12,190 bases of DNA from Bauldia sp. (GCA_020442095.1 JAGRKY010000448.1:1-12190); one strand, 5' to 3'; counted from the stretch's first letter, positions 1 through 7,545 are shown. The notes: generated by a model not told the origin, from the sequence alone. A program made the numbers and translations.

Positions 1-473
1 GCGACGGCGACCTCTTCATCATCGACACCGGCAGCACGGTCGACGGCTATTTCTGCGACGTCGACCGCAACTTCGCGATCGGCCATGCGCCCTCCCCCGA
101 CGTACAGGCGTTGGATGCATCCCTGTCCGATGCGATCGATGCCGGCTTCGCCGCCGCGCGACCTGGCGCGACCTGTAGCGACCTGTGGCATGCGATGGCG
201 CGAACGCTCGGCGAGGAAGCGGTGCGCGACGCGGATGTCGGTCGGATGGGCCACGGTCTCGGACTCGCGGTCACCGAACAGCCGTCAATCCAGCCGGATG
301 ACGTGACGCTGCTCGAACCGGGCATGGTGCTGACCCTCGAGCCCGGCATCGGCTATATCGGCCCGGAAGGCCGCAAAAAGGTCCTCGTCCACGAGGAGAA
401 TATCGCCGTCACCGGAGACGGCGCCGAGTATCTCTCGAAGCGCGGTCCGAGGCAGATGCCGGTCGTCAGATAA
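1..473 (+). CDS. M24 family metallopeptidase (Xaa-Pro peptidase-like), 3' part
   Basis: The frame is open from the window edge (first full codon at 3) to TAA at 471-473, so only the C-terminal ~156 residues of a pita-bread-fold peptidase are present. All five metal ligands of family M24 can be placed in order: Asp of IDTG (nt 24-26), Asp of CDVDR (57-59), His of GHGLG (252-254), Glu of TLEPG (339-341) and the second Glu of VHEEN (396-398). The set is complete, so this should be an active metallopeptidase of the aminopeptidase P/prolidase type and not a metal-free creatinase. The substrate cannot be read from the sequence. It shares strand with the next gene but is 580 bp away, so co-transcription is doubtful. 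Family call is firm; exact specificity is unknown. Confidence 0.9.
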   Translation, partial: DGDLFIIDTGSTVDGYFCDVDRNFAIGHAPSPDVQALDASLSDAIDAGFAAARPGATCSDLWHAMARTLGEEAVRDADVGRMGHGLGLAVTEQPSIQPDDVTLLEPGMVLTLEPGIGYIGPEGRKKVLVHEENIAVTGDGAEYLSKRGPRQMPVVR

Positions 474-649
474 GGTGGCAATCGGTTCGCCTGCGAGCTG
501 TCCGAATCCTGTCCGGTATCGGAACGGCCCGACGTCAGTGATGTCAGACGCCCGCTGCGCCCGGTCATTTCTCGCTCACGGCGCCCGTCACGACGGGCTC
601 GTGGGGCCCTCTTGTGGACGTGCGCGACCGTTTCGGAGCGCCCTTCCGG

Positions 650-672
650 TCCCTGTTCCGGCAAAACAGGGA
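650..672. repeat. Inverted repeat TCCCTGTT-N7-AACAGGGA
   Basis: Perfect 8-bp arms (650-657 and 665-672) flank a 7-nt loop CCGGCAA. A further copy of the half-site, AACAGGGGA, lies at 687-695, and its GGGGAA (691-696) forms a second dyad with TTCCCC (703-708). No T-tract follows, so a rho-independent terminator is unlikely. The spaced ACAGGG blocks resemble non-coding repeat debris that I associate from memory with alphaproteobacterial genomes; that association is unchecked. Confidence 0.5.
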
Positions 673-735
673 ATTCAGGGCTTCAGAACAGGGGAACTCG
701 GTTTCCCCATCAGGGAGGCGACGGCCGGAGATCAG

Positions 736-770
736 CCAATGCCCGGACCTTCTGTTCAGAAGGTCATTGG
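736..770. repeat. Long bulged hairpin, 14 paired bases
   Basis: CCAATG (736-741) pairs with CATTGG (765-770), and ACCTTCTG (747-754) pairs with CAGAAGGT (757-764) across a 2-nt loop. The five bases CCCGG (742-746) bulge out on the left arm. There is no T-run on either side. It could be a protein-binding dyad, the end of a decayed element or a structured transcript; nothing decides between these. Confidence 0.5.
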
Positions 771-1042
771 TGGTCGACGCGACGCTCAGCGAATACCGAG
801 GGCGCAATCTATCGCGACCGATACATTATCCGCGCGCGGCTCGAGGGCGACGCCATCGTGGTAAGATTGTCGCACATCGGCGATCGTAGCAGGGTTAGCG
901 TTTGCCTCGTGCCGAAGGTGTAGCTACCCTCGAACAGCGCGGGAGTTTTTCCTCAATTCTGCACTTTCATTCGGCGATGAGCGCAACTTTTCCCCGCCGC
1001 CAAGATGGTGGCATGACGCCACGACTTGCCGAATCAAAGGCC

Positions 1043-1050
1043 AAGGAGAG
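1043..1050 (+). promoter_or_regulatory. Ribosome-binding site fixing the GTG start at 1054
   Basis: AAGGAGAG ends three bases before a GTG codon and is the best Shine-Dalgarno match near the start of the amidohydrolase gene. No ATG in that frame has comparable support, so GTG at 1054 is preferred. Confidence 0.7.
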
Positions 1051-1053
1051 AAC

Positions 1054-2109
1054 GTGGCGAAGGAAAAGGCAGAGGGCGCTGGCGCTCGACACAAGGCGCT
1101 TTTCGGCATCGATGAGGCATGGCTGGCGGGGCATGTCGAAGACGCGCTCGAACCCGACCTTCCCGTCGTCGATCCGCATCATCACCTTTGGGACCGCGAG
1201 GCACCCTATCTCCTCAATGACTATCTCGCCGACATCAACACCGGGCACAACATCCGTGCCTCGGTGTTCGTTCAGTGTGACGCGATGTATCGCGCCTATG
1301 GCGATCCTGATCTGGCTCCCGTCGGCGAGACCGAGTTCGTCAATGGCATCGCGGCGATGAGCGCAAGCGGCGAATACGGGCCGACGCGCGTCTGCGCCGG
1401 CATCGTGGGATTCGCCGAGCTGCGACTTGGCGAACGGGTCGACACTGTTCTGGAAGCGCACCTCCGCGCCGCCGGCGATCGCTTCAAGGGCATCCGCGGC
1501 CGTTCGGTCTGGGATCCGGATCCGACGATCAAGGGTTCTTCGCAGGATTTCCCCGAAGGCCTGCTACTCGACGCGAAGTTTCGCAGCGGTTATGCGCGGC
1601 TTGCCCGCTACGGCCTTTCCTTCGACTCCTGGCTGTTTCATCCCCAGATACCCGAGCTGGCCGACCTTGCCGGAGCGTTCCCCGATACGCCGGTCATCCT
1701 CGACCATATCGGCGCGCCGCTTGCGGTCGGCGCCTATTCTGGCAAGCGCGACGAGGTCTTTTTCGACTGGAAGCGAAACCTGACGGAACTGGCCCGCCGT
1801 CCGAACGTCAGCGTCAAGCTCGGAGCCCTGGCGATGCACCTCTTCGGGTTCGATCTCGACCCGGCACATCGGCCGACGCCCCTCCCCTCCGAGCAAATCG
1901 CGGACCTGTGGCGTCCCTACATCGAGACCTGCATCGAGATCTTCGGCGTCGGACGGTGCATGTTCGAAAGCAACTTCCCGGTCGACAAGCGCGCCGTCAG
2001 CTACGTCACGCTGTGGAACGCCTTCAAGCGCATCGCCGCCGGCTATTCGGCCGACGAGAAGGCCGCCCTCTTCTGCGAAAATGCCCGCAGGGTCTACCGG
2101 CTGGCCTAG
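1054..2109 (+). CDS. Amidohydrolase family 2 / COG3618 metal-dependent hydrolase (lactonase-like)
   Basis: A 351-residue cytoplasmic TIM-barrel hydrolase of the amidohydrolase_2 family. The metal-binding HxH lies in VVDPHHHLWD (His42-His44) at the end of strand 1. ILDHIGAP (about 215-222) supplies a later active-site histidine, and FESNFPVD (304-311) is the typical C-terminal strand-8 motif with the catalytic aspartate. COG3618 members include sugar lactonases and lactonases or decarboxylases of aromatic catabolism, so opening of a lactone or similar ring is plausible, but the substrate is unknown. The gene starts with GTG behind a strong AAGGAGAG. Its stop lies only 21 bp from the stop of the convergent ATPase gene, so it is not part of that operon, though it may serve the same catabolic route. 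Confidence 0.85.
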   Translation: MAKEKAEGAGARHKALFGIDEAWLAGHVEDALEPDLPVVDPHHHLWDREAPYLLNDYLADINTGHNIRASVFVQCDAMYRAYGDPDLAPVGETEFVNGIAAMSASGEYGPTRVCAGIVGFAELRLGERVDTVLEAHLRAAGDRFKGIRGRSVWDPDPTIKGSSQDFPEGLLLDAKFRSGYARLARYGLSFDSWLFHPQIPELADLAGAFPDTPVILDHIGAPLAVGAYSGKRDEVFFDWKRNLTELARRPNVSVKLGALAMHLFGFDLDPAHRPTPLPSEQIADLWRPYIETCIEIFGVGRCMFESNFPVDKRAVSYVTLWNAFKRIAAGYSADEKAALFCENARRVYRLA

Positions 2110-2130
2110 CCCTGGAGAATGCTCTCTCGT

Positions 2131-3639
2131 TCAGGCAAGATAGCACTGCTCGGCAATGCGGTTTTCGGTGAGATCCTCGCCGGTGAGTTCGCGCGCGATG
2201 CGGCCATGCCTGAAGATGAGCACGCGATGGCAGAGATGCGCGAGCTCGTCATATTCCGATGAGGCGATCACCACGGCCGCCCCTGATGCCGCCACCTCGG
2301 CGATGACTTTAAGGATCTGCTGCCGGGAGCCGATGTCGACGCCCTGGGTTGGCTCGTGCAGGAGCAGGACCGCCGGGTTGGTCTGCAGCCACTTTCCCAG
2401 AAGCGCCTTCTGCTGATTGCCTCCGGACAGTGTCGCGAGAAGGCGGTCCGGCGCGGCCGGGCGCACATCAAAGCGTTCCAGCAATTCCTGTACGGCCGAA
2501 CGCTCGGCCCGATGCCTCAGGAAGCCATTTCTGACATACCGCGACCCACTCGCCATCGCGACGTTCTCAAGCAGGGTCGCCTTGGGAATGCCGCTCTGGC
2601 GATGGCGGTCAGCGGGCAGGAAAGCGACCTTCGCGGCAATCGCATGGTCGGGCGTGAGCTCGGCCAAGGACTTTTCCGCGACCGACACCGAGCCGCCACC
2701 GGCCTTTGTCGCACCAAACAACAGATAGGGAATCTCGTCGTGCCCCATGCCGAGCAGCCCGGTGAGCCCGATGATCTCGCCTTCATGGGCGGCGAAAGAC
2801 ACGCCACGGGAAATCGGACCGGATAGATTTTCCACGGCAAGCGCCGGGCGCCCGCGCGCGACACTCCGTTTCGGATACAGGGAATCAATCTCACGGCCGA
2901 GCATCAAAGCGATCAGCTCCCGCTCGCTGGTCTCCTTCGTGACCACCGTGTCGATCAGGCGTCCGTCCCGCAGGATGGACGTACGATCGGCGATGTCGAG
3001 AATTTCGTCCAGTCGGTGGCTGACAAAGACCACCGCGGATCCGCGCCGTGCGACGTTCCTAATCGCCGCGAATATCTTCCTGACCGAAGGTGCCGGCAGG
3101 AAGGCCGTCGGCTCGTCGAGGATGAGAACCTCGCCGCGCTCGTGGTCCATCTCCTGAATCGCCCGCATGAAGCCGATCAGCGCACGCTCGGCAGGCGGCA
3201 CATTGCGGACCAGGGTGTCGGGATCGAGATCGAGCTGCATCTCGGCGAGGGTCGCGGCTGCCGCCTTCCGTTCGTCGGCCCAGAGCAACCGGCCGTAGTA
3301 CGTAGTCTGGAATCGACCAATCCGGAGGTTTTCCAGAACGGTCATCGTCCGGACGACGCCGACGTCCTGATGAAGGAAGCGAAGTCCGAGCCGGCTCGAC
3401 TGTCCCGGCCTCAATGGCAGGGGTACCGGCTCGCCGCGTATCAGCACCTCACCGCTGTCGGGCTGATGATAGCCCGACAGGATCTTGATGATCGTCGATT
3501 TGCCCGAGCCATTCTGCCCAATCAGGGCATGGACCTCTCCAGGTCGAATATCGAGATCGACGGACGAGAGCACCCGCACTCCCGCGAAGCTCTTGACGAG
3601 CCCGCGCAGTTCCAGGAGCGGGGCGCCCTTGTCCGGCAT
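2131..3639 (-). CDS. CUT2 (ribose-type) ABC importer, double ATPase subunit
   Basis: A 502-residue tandem ATPase of the RbsA/XylG type, last gene of the - strand operon, 23 bp after the binding protein. The N-terminal half has Walker A GQNGSGKST (41-49), Q-loop Gln91, Walker B VLILDEPT (171-178) and H-loop His208, but its signature motif is lost (VPPAER, 147-152, where LSxGQ is expected). The C-terminal half has a degenerate Walker A (GLTGLLGMG, 291-299), an intact signature LSGGNQQK (404-411), a Walker B with His428 replacing the usual Asp (LLLHEPT), and Ser in place of the H-loop His. ATP should therefore be hydrolysed at only one composite site: Walker A/B of half 1 with the signature of half 2. 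The second-half changes are common in this family; the lost first signature is more notable. The ribosome-binding site is weak, suggesting coupling to the upstream gene. Confidence 0.93.
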   Translation of the reverse strand: MPDKGAPLLELRGLVKSFAGVRVLSSVDLDIRPGEVHALIGQNGSGKSTIIKILSGYHQPDSGEVLIRGEPVPLPLRPGQSSRLGLRFLHQDVGVVRTMTVLENLRIGRFQTTYYGRLLWADERKAAAATLAEMQLDLDPDTLVRNVPPAERALIGFMRAIQEMDHERGEVLILDEPTAFLPAPSVRKIFAAIRNVARRGSAVVFVSHRLDEILDIADRTSILRDGRLIDTVVTKETSERELIALMLGREIDSLYPKRSVARGRPALAVENLSGPISRGVSFAAHEGEIIGLTGLLGMGHDEIPYLLFGATKAGGGSVSVAEKSLAELTPDHAIAAKVAFLPADRHRQSGIPKATLLENVAMASGSRYVRNGFLRHRAERSAVQELLERFDVRPAAPDRLLATLSGGNQQKALLGKWLQTNPAVLLLHEPTQGVDIGSRQQILKVIAEVAASGAAVVIASSEYDELAHLCHRVLIFRHGRIARELTGEDLTENRIAEQCYLA

Positions 3640-3662
3640 ATCAGATCGACTTGACCCGGGCC

Positions 3663-4790
3663 TTACTGGAGGCCCCAGAGCTTGCTGTATTCCGCGGCAT
3701 AGTCTCCGCCAAACAGCTCGTTCTCATCGTTCGAGATGTCCTTGAGATTCTCCTGAACCAAGAGGCGAAGCGGGATCTGCTCGTCGACCGCGGTCATGCC
3801 GAGCATGCCGCGGGCGACTTCGTCCAGCGCGGCCCATCCGAGCCAGACGCTCGGCTCGCCGACGTCACCAACCTGGATGTTGCCTTCCCGGATCCAGTCG
3901 AGGTTACTCGGCACGGCGTCCGCGCCAATCACTTCGATCGGGTTGCTGAAGTTCGCGGCCTTGATCGCCGGGACAACGTAGATGCCCTGTGCGTCGTAGG
4001 TGGGCAGCACCATGTTGATGTCAGGACTGCGGCGAAGCAGGGTCTGAACCTGCTGGCCGAGCTTGACGCCAAGGTTCGCGACCTGGGTGTCCTCGACCGT
4101 CACGACGCAGTCCGGGCACATTGCCTTGAAGGCGCTCTGCATGCCTTCGACGCGCGACACCTCGCCCGGGAACTCGTTGTCGCCGAGAATGAGGACGTTC
4201 GCCTTGCCCTCGGTCCGGGCGATCGCATAGGCCGCCTGCAGCTCGCCGGAATGAACGAAGGAGATGCTGACATGCGCGAAGGTGCCCGGAACCAGCGGCG
4301 CCTCCTTGTCCGCGGTCACCGCGTCAACCACCGGGATGCCGGCCTCGAGCGCGTCGTTCATCGGGCCCTTCATCAGCTCGGGCGAAGCACCGACCGTCAC
4401 GATGCCATCGGCATGCTGGCTCACCGCCTGGGCGAGGCCCCGGTTCCATTCGGAAACGTTGCCCTTGCCGTCGATCAGCGACGTCTCGATACCCGCCTTC
4501 GCGGCCGCCTCTTCGACGCCGTGAGCGATGGTCGCGACAAATGGTACCGCCATGGTCGAGGTGATGATCCAGATGTGCTTGCCCTTGAGCTTGCCGATGT
4601 CGAAGCCTTCGCCCGGCGCGACGAAGGTCGGCATCTTCATGGCCTCGTCCGCCATCGCCCTGGCGTCGGCAACCCCGTCGGCCTGCGCGAAGGATACCTG
4701 ACCCGCCAGAAGAACGGCGGTCGATCCGGCGATTGCCACCGCCGCGGACAGGCGACGCCACGTATCCGCACCACTCTGCATAGTCTTCAT
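3663..4790 (-). CDS. CUT2 ABC importer periplasmic substrate-binding protein
   Basis: A 375-residue secreted binding protein of the periplasmic-binding-protein 4 (ribose-type) family. The N-terminus has basic residues (WRR, 11-13), a hydrophobic run to about residue 30 and a likely Sec cleavage at FAQA-DG (after Ala37). The mature part shows the usual order: IWIITSTMAVPF first strand, a DGIVTVGASPELM segment, GIPVVDAVTAD, a VLILGDNEFPG hinge region and a NMVLPTYDAQGIYVVPAIK stretch. The CPDC pair could form a disulfide. GGGAGA lies 7 nt before the ATG. The gene follows the permease after an 84-bp gap with a hairpin, which may allow separate or higher expression. Its ligand cannot be deduced; the neighbouring enzymes suggest something other than a plain sugar, perhaps a nitrogen-containing ring compound. 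Confidence 0.93.
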   Translation of the reverse strand: MKTMQSGADTWRRLSAAVAIAGSTAVLLAGQVSFAQADGVADARAMADEAMKMPTFVAPGEGFDIGKLKGKHIWIITSTMAVPFVATIAHGVEEAAAKAGIETSLIDGKGNVSEWNRGLAQAVSQHADGIVTVGASPELMKGPMNDALEAGIPVVDAVTADKEAPLVPGTFAHVSISFVHSGELQAAYAIARTEGKANVLILGDNEFPGEVSRVEGMQSAFKAMCPDCVVTVEDTQVANLGVKLGQQVQTLLRRSPDINMVLPTYDAQGIYVVPAIKAANFSNPIEVIGADAVPSNLDWIREGNIQVGDVGEPSVWLGWAALDEVARGMLGMTAVDEQIPLRLLVQENLKDISNDENELFGGDYAAEYSKLWGLQ

Positions 4791-4822
4791 GTCCAGTCTC
4801 CCATTGGTCGGTGGTCTATTGC

Positions 4823-4841
4823 GGCCGATCGGCGATCGGCC
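4823..4841 (-). repeat. GC-rich hairpin between permease and binding-protein genes
   Basis: GGCCGATC and GATCGGCC form perfect 8-bp arms around a 3-nt loop. It is the only sizeable gap inside the operon (4791-4874). No T-tract follows on the - strand, so a complete terminator is unlikely. Such structures between transporter genes can act as 3' stabilisers or partial attenuators that set the binding protein level; that role is inferred here. Confidence 0.6.
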
Positions 4842-4874
4842 TCACATGCAATTCCCTTGTGGCCGCGCTCTCCC

Positions 4875-5891
4875 TCATGCGGCCTGGTCGCGCACGACGA
4901 AGCGCGCGAAGGTCACCGCGATCAGCAGGGCGAAGCCGTTGAACAGTTCCTGCACCCACGACGACGTTCCGAGCAGTTCGAGCCCGATGACGCCGGTCAC
5001 CAGCAGATAGAGAGCGACGACCGTGCCCCAGGCGTTGAATCGCCCGGGCTTGATCGTCGCTGCGCCAAGGAAGGCGGCCGCATAAGCAGGCAGGAGGAAG
5101 CTCGGGCCGACCGAAGGATCGGCAGCACCGAGCTGGCCGGCGGTGAGAATGCCCGCCGCCGCGCTGATGGCGCCGGAGCCGATGAAGGCCGCGAAGCGCA
5201 GACGGTCGACCGGAAGCCCGGTGAGGCGCGCCGCCTCGCGGCCCTCACCGACGAAGAATAGGTGACGGCCGGTGGGCGTGTGTTCGTAGAGATACCAGAG
5301 CGCGATCGCGACGCTGAAGCCGATATAGGCTGGCACCGCCAGGCCGAAGATCTGATGCTGCACGAAATCGCTCAGCGGTTCGGCGACGGTGTTGAGGATC
5401 TGACCGCCCGACACCGCAAGGGTCACGCCGGTCAGGATCGTCGAGGTGCCCAGCGTCCCGATGAAGGCATTGACGCCCATCCGGACGACGAAGAAGCCGT
5501 TGATTGCACCGGCAATCACACCGACGAGGATCGTCACGACGACCACCAGGACGAGCGGAAAATGGAGCGAGCCGGTGAAATAAGCGGTCAGGACCGCTCC
5601 GCAGCCCAGCATCGATCCGATCGACAGATCGAATTCGCCAGTCGTCAGCGGCAGCGTCAGACCGAGGGCCAGAATCATCAGCACCGCCTGCGAACTGACG
5701 ATGGTGCGGAAGTTGCCGAGGGTGAAGAAGGTGTTGGGGAGCAGGACAGAGAAGACGACCACCAGCAGGACGAGCGCGAAGACGACCGCGTAGCGGTAGG
5801 CGAACATCCGTATCCTGCTCGCCCGCAGCCTTGCCGCCTCCGACGCGTCTTCGGGCTCGCTGCGCACCGTATCCCGGGTCGTCTCGTTCAT
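4875..5891 (-). CDS. CUT2 (ribose-type) ABC importer permease
   Basis: A 338-residue inner-membrane permease of the RbsC-like family (BPD_transp_2). After a charged cytoplasmic tail of about 30 residues it has hydrophobic segments at about 34-51, 64-83, 92-107, 111-133, 143-161, 183-201, 233-252, 264-280, 288-308 and 317-333. Family motifs are GEFDLSIGS (85-93), NAFIGTLGTS (141-150) and the coupling loop around GREAARLTGLPVDRLRF (217-233). The frame stays open 66 codons upstream, but ATG at 5891 is preferred: it overlaps the amidase stop as ATGA and gives the normal family length, and the extension is not family-like. Translation is probably coupled to the amidase. No second permease is present, so a homodimer is likely. 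Confidence 0.92.
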   Translation of the reverse strand: MNETTRDTVRSEPEDASEAARLRASRIRMFAYRYAVVFALVLLVVVFSVLLPNTFFTLGNFRTIVSSQAVLMILALGLTLPLTTGEFDLSIGSMLGCGAVLTAYFTGSLHFPLVLVVVVTILVGVIAGAINGFFVVRMGVNAFIGTLGTSTILTGVTLAVSGGQILNTVAEPLSDFVQHQIFGLAVPAYIGFSVAIALWYLYEHTPTGRHLFFVGEGREAARLTGLPVDRLRFAAFIGSGAISAAAGILTAGQLGAADPSVGPSFLLPAYAAAFLGAATIKPGRFNAWGTVVALYLLVTGVIGLELLGTSSWVQELFNGFALLIAVTFARFVVRDQAA

Positions 5892-6601
5892 GCCGGATCG
5901 CCCCGATTGTCCGGCCGGGCGCCGATCCGGGAGATGACCTCTTGCGACGTGACCACGTCTGCAAACTGCCGGTCCATGTCGAAAAGACTGATCGCATGCG
6001 AAATCGGCAGCCGGTCGAAGACGGCATCGGCGGGGACGATGGTGCGGTAGTTGTAGGACGTCGAGTCCATGACGGTCGCCCGCACGCAATTACTGGTCGA
6101 CCCGCCGAGGACGACCAGGGTGTCGACGCGACGGTCGATCAGGTAGCCAAGCAGCGGCGTTCCATGGAAAGCGCTCGGCTTCTTCTTGACGAAGACGATA
6201 TCGCCCGGCCGGGGACCGACCTCCGGCAGCAGCTCGGCGCCTTCCGTCCCTTCGAGGCACCAGTCATCGCGTTGCATGAAGGTGCGCTTGCGGGCATAGA
6301 CGCCAATGTCGCCGCCCTCCGGATCGAGGGCGAAGCGCGTCAGGAAGACCGGGACACCGGCGGCGCGCGCCGCATCAAGGATCGCCGCCGCCCTGTCGAC
6401 CGCCGCCCAGCCAACAGCGCCGCACGACGACGGGAAACGCCCCTCGCTCGTCACACCACGCTCGCCGACCATGTAGCGCTGGCAGTCGATGGCGACGACG
6501 GCCGGCCTGGAGCCGAAACCCATGCGCTTGCCGAAGCCGCCGCGCGCAAGGACCGCACGATCGGCATCCGTCAGGAAGGAGTCCCAGACCTTCTCGCTCA
6601 T
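5888..6601 (-). CDS. Isochorismatase-family cysteine amidase
   Basis: A 237-residue cysteine hydrolase. The triad can be placed: Asp39 in AIDCQ, a lysine in VKKKPSAF (Lys139 by alignment to the family pattern) and nucleophile Cys172 in GGSTSNCVRATVMDS. GGSTSN before the cysteine corresponds to the family's cis-peptide segment. The N-terminal 30 residues and this motif resemble N-carbamoylsarcosine amidohydrolase, maleamate amidohydrolase (NicF), RutB and biuret hydrolase, all amide or carbamoyl hydrolases, more than true isochorismatases. It overlaps the ring hydrolase by 4 bases (ATGA) upstream and the permease by 4 bases downstream. The likely role is ammonia release from the ring-opened half-amide or carbamoyl product of its neighbour. 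The exact substrate is unknown. Confidence 0.88.
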   Translation of the reverse strand: MSEKVWDSFLTDADRAVLARGGFGKRMGFGSRPAVVAIDCQRYMVGERGVTSEGRFPSSCGAVGWAAVDRAAAILDAARAAGVPVFLTRFALDPEGGDIGVYARKRTFMQRDDWCLEGTEGAELLPEVGPRPGDIVFVKKKPSAFHGTPLLGYLIDRRVDTLVVLGGSTSNCVRATVMDSTSYNYRTIVPADAVFDRLPISHAISLFDMDRQFADVVTSQEVISRIGARPDNRGDPA

Positions 6602-7545
6602 CTGCCCTGCCCCACGGTGGCCGTATCCCGATGCTCGGCGTGCCAGTGCCGCGCGACATCGACCCGGCGGCAGATCCAGACGCGGTCGTGGCCGAGGATG
6701 TGGTCGAGGAAACCGGCGAGAGCCCGCACACGCGCCGGCCGGCCGACAATCCGCGGGTGCAAGCCGATCGACATCAGGCCCGGCGCGTCGGCACCCTCTT
6801 CGTAAAGCTGGTCGAAGGTCGCCGTGAGATAGGTCTCGAAATCGAGCGCGCTGCCGAACCCGGCGGGCAACGTGAACTTCACGTCGTTGGTATCCATCGT
6901 GTACGGCACGACCAGGTGCTTCCGGCCGGACACCTCCACCCAGTAGGGCAGTTCGTCGGCATAGGAATCCGAGTCGTAGAGAAAGCCGCCTTCCTCGACC
7001 AGCAGGCGGCGGGTCGCCTCGCTCGGGCCGTATCGGCAGTACCAGCCGACCGGGCGTTCCCCGGTCGTCCGCGCGATCGAGGCGACGGCCATCGCGATCC
7101 GTTCGCGCTCATCCGCCTCGCTGAGGCGAAACTGCTCTTCCCATCGCCAGCCATGGCAGCACACGTCGTATCCGGCGCGAGCGATCGCCTCCGCGACGCG
7201 CGGGTTCCGTTCAAGCGCCAGCGCTGCGCCGAAGATCGTCACCGGCACCTGCCGCTCGCCGAAGATCCGGAAGAGTCGCCAGATTCCGACGCGACTGCCG
7301 AACTCGTACATTGTCTCGAAGGCAAGATCGCGTGACGTCGGGGGAACCCGACCGCCCGGGGCCTCGGCGAGACCGAGTTCCGTCCGTCCGTCGCCATCGG
7401 CGATAGTGTATTCGGATCCCTCCTCGTAGTTGATCGCGAACTGAACGGCGATCCGGGCGCCTCCGGGCCAGCGCGGATCAGGCCGGCTGTCGGCGTAGCC
7501 AACGAGGTCGCGGGGATAGTCCTTGCCGACGGCGGGCGGCTTCAT
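6598..7545 (-). CDS. PuuE-type polysaccharide deacetylase-fold cyclic amide hydrolase (allantoinase/imidase-like)
   Basis: A 315-residue protein whose N-terminus (YPRDLVGY, then RWPGGARIAVQFAINYEEGSE) and core (YEFGSRVGIWR, 80-90) match the PuuE allantoinase type recruited from polysaccharide deacetylases. The classical NodB metal motifs are altered as in that group: the DD motif is NYEEG (39-43), the HxxxH motif is HGWRW (131-135) with the second His lost, and a late His lies in GLHPRIVG (262-269). No signal peptide is visible, so it acts in the cytoplasm on a small cyclic amide, not on a polysaccharide. From memory, bacterial cyclic-imide hydrolases of this fold are also known. No purine genes are visible nearby, so an imide or hydantoin-like ring is as likely as allantoin. 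ATGA overlap with the CoA-transferase; AGAAGGG precedes the start. Confidence 0.87.
   Translation of the reverse strand: MKPPAVGKDYPRDLVGYADSRPDPRWPGGARIAVQFAINYEEGSEYTIADGDGRTELGLAEAPGGRVPPTSRDLAFETMYEFGSRVGIWRLFRIFGERQVPVTIFGAALALERNPRVAEAIARAGYDVCCHGWRWEEQFRLSEADERERIAMAVASIARTTGERPVGWYCRYGPSEATRRLLVEEGGFLYDSDSYADELPYWVEVSGRKHLVVPYTMDTNDVKFTLPAGFGSALDFETYLTATFDQLYEEGADAPGLMSIGLHPRIVGRPARVRALAGFLDHILGHDRVWICRRVDVARHWHAEHRDTATVGQGR

Larger units (their letters stand above)
474..1053. other. 580-bp non-coding stretch with several small inverted repeats
   Basis: No convincing intact gene lies between the M24 stop and the GTG start at 1054; short open frames here lack ribosome-binding sites and family-like sequence. 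The stretch holds a cluster of dyads at 650-770 (listed separately) and a possible ParE-like coding scar at about 801-923. The part nearest 1054 should contain the promoter for the amidohydrolase gene, but I could not pick out a convincing -35/-10 pair. A short dyad GTGGC-N5-GCCAC lies at 1008-1022. Confidence 0.6.

Noticed and set aside
1..473. Creatinase reading of the M24-fold gene, which would have fitted a creatinine-type nitrogen pathway
   Set aside because: All five metal ligands are present, whereas creatinase has lost them, so a metallopeptidase is the better call.
2111..2135. Possible bidirectional terminator between the convergent stops
   Set aside because: CCTGGAGA and TCTC...CAGG can pair only with a 5-nt bulge, and no T-run follows on either strand.
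3651..5261. A 536-residue open frame on the + strand
   Set aside because: It runs antisense through the binding-protein and permease genes. Its product is arginine-, aspartate- and histidine-rich with no family motif, typical of the mirror frame of a GC-rich gene.
5262..6805. Two overlapping + strand open frames (5262-6050 and 5831-6805)
   Set aside because: They cover the permease, amidase and ring-hydrolase genes in antisense and show no domain features.
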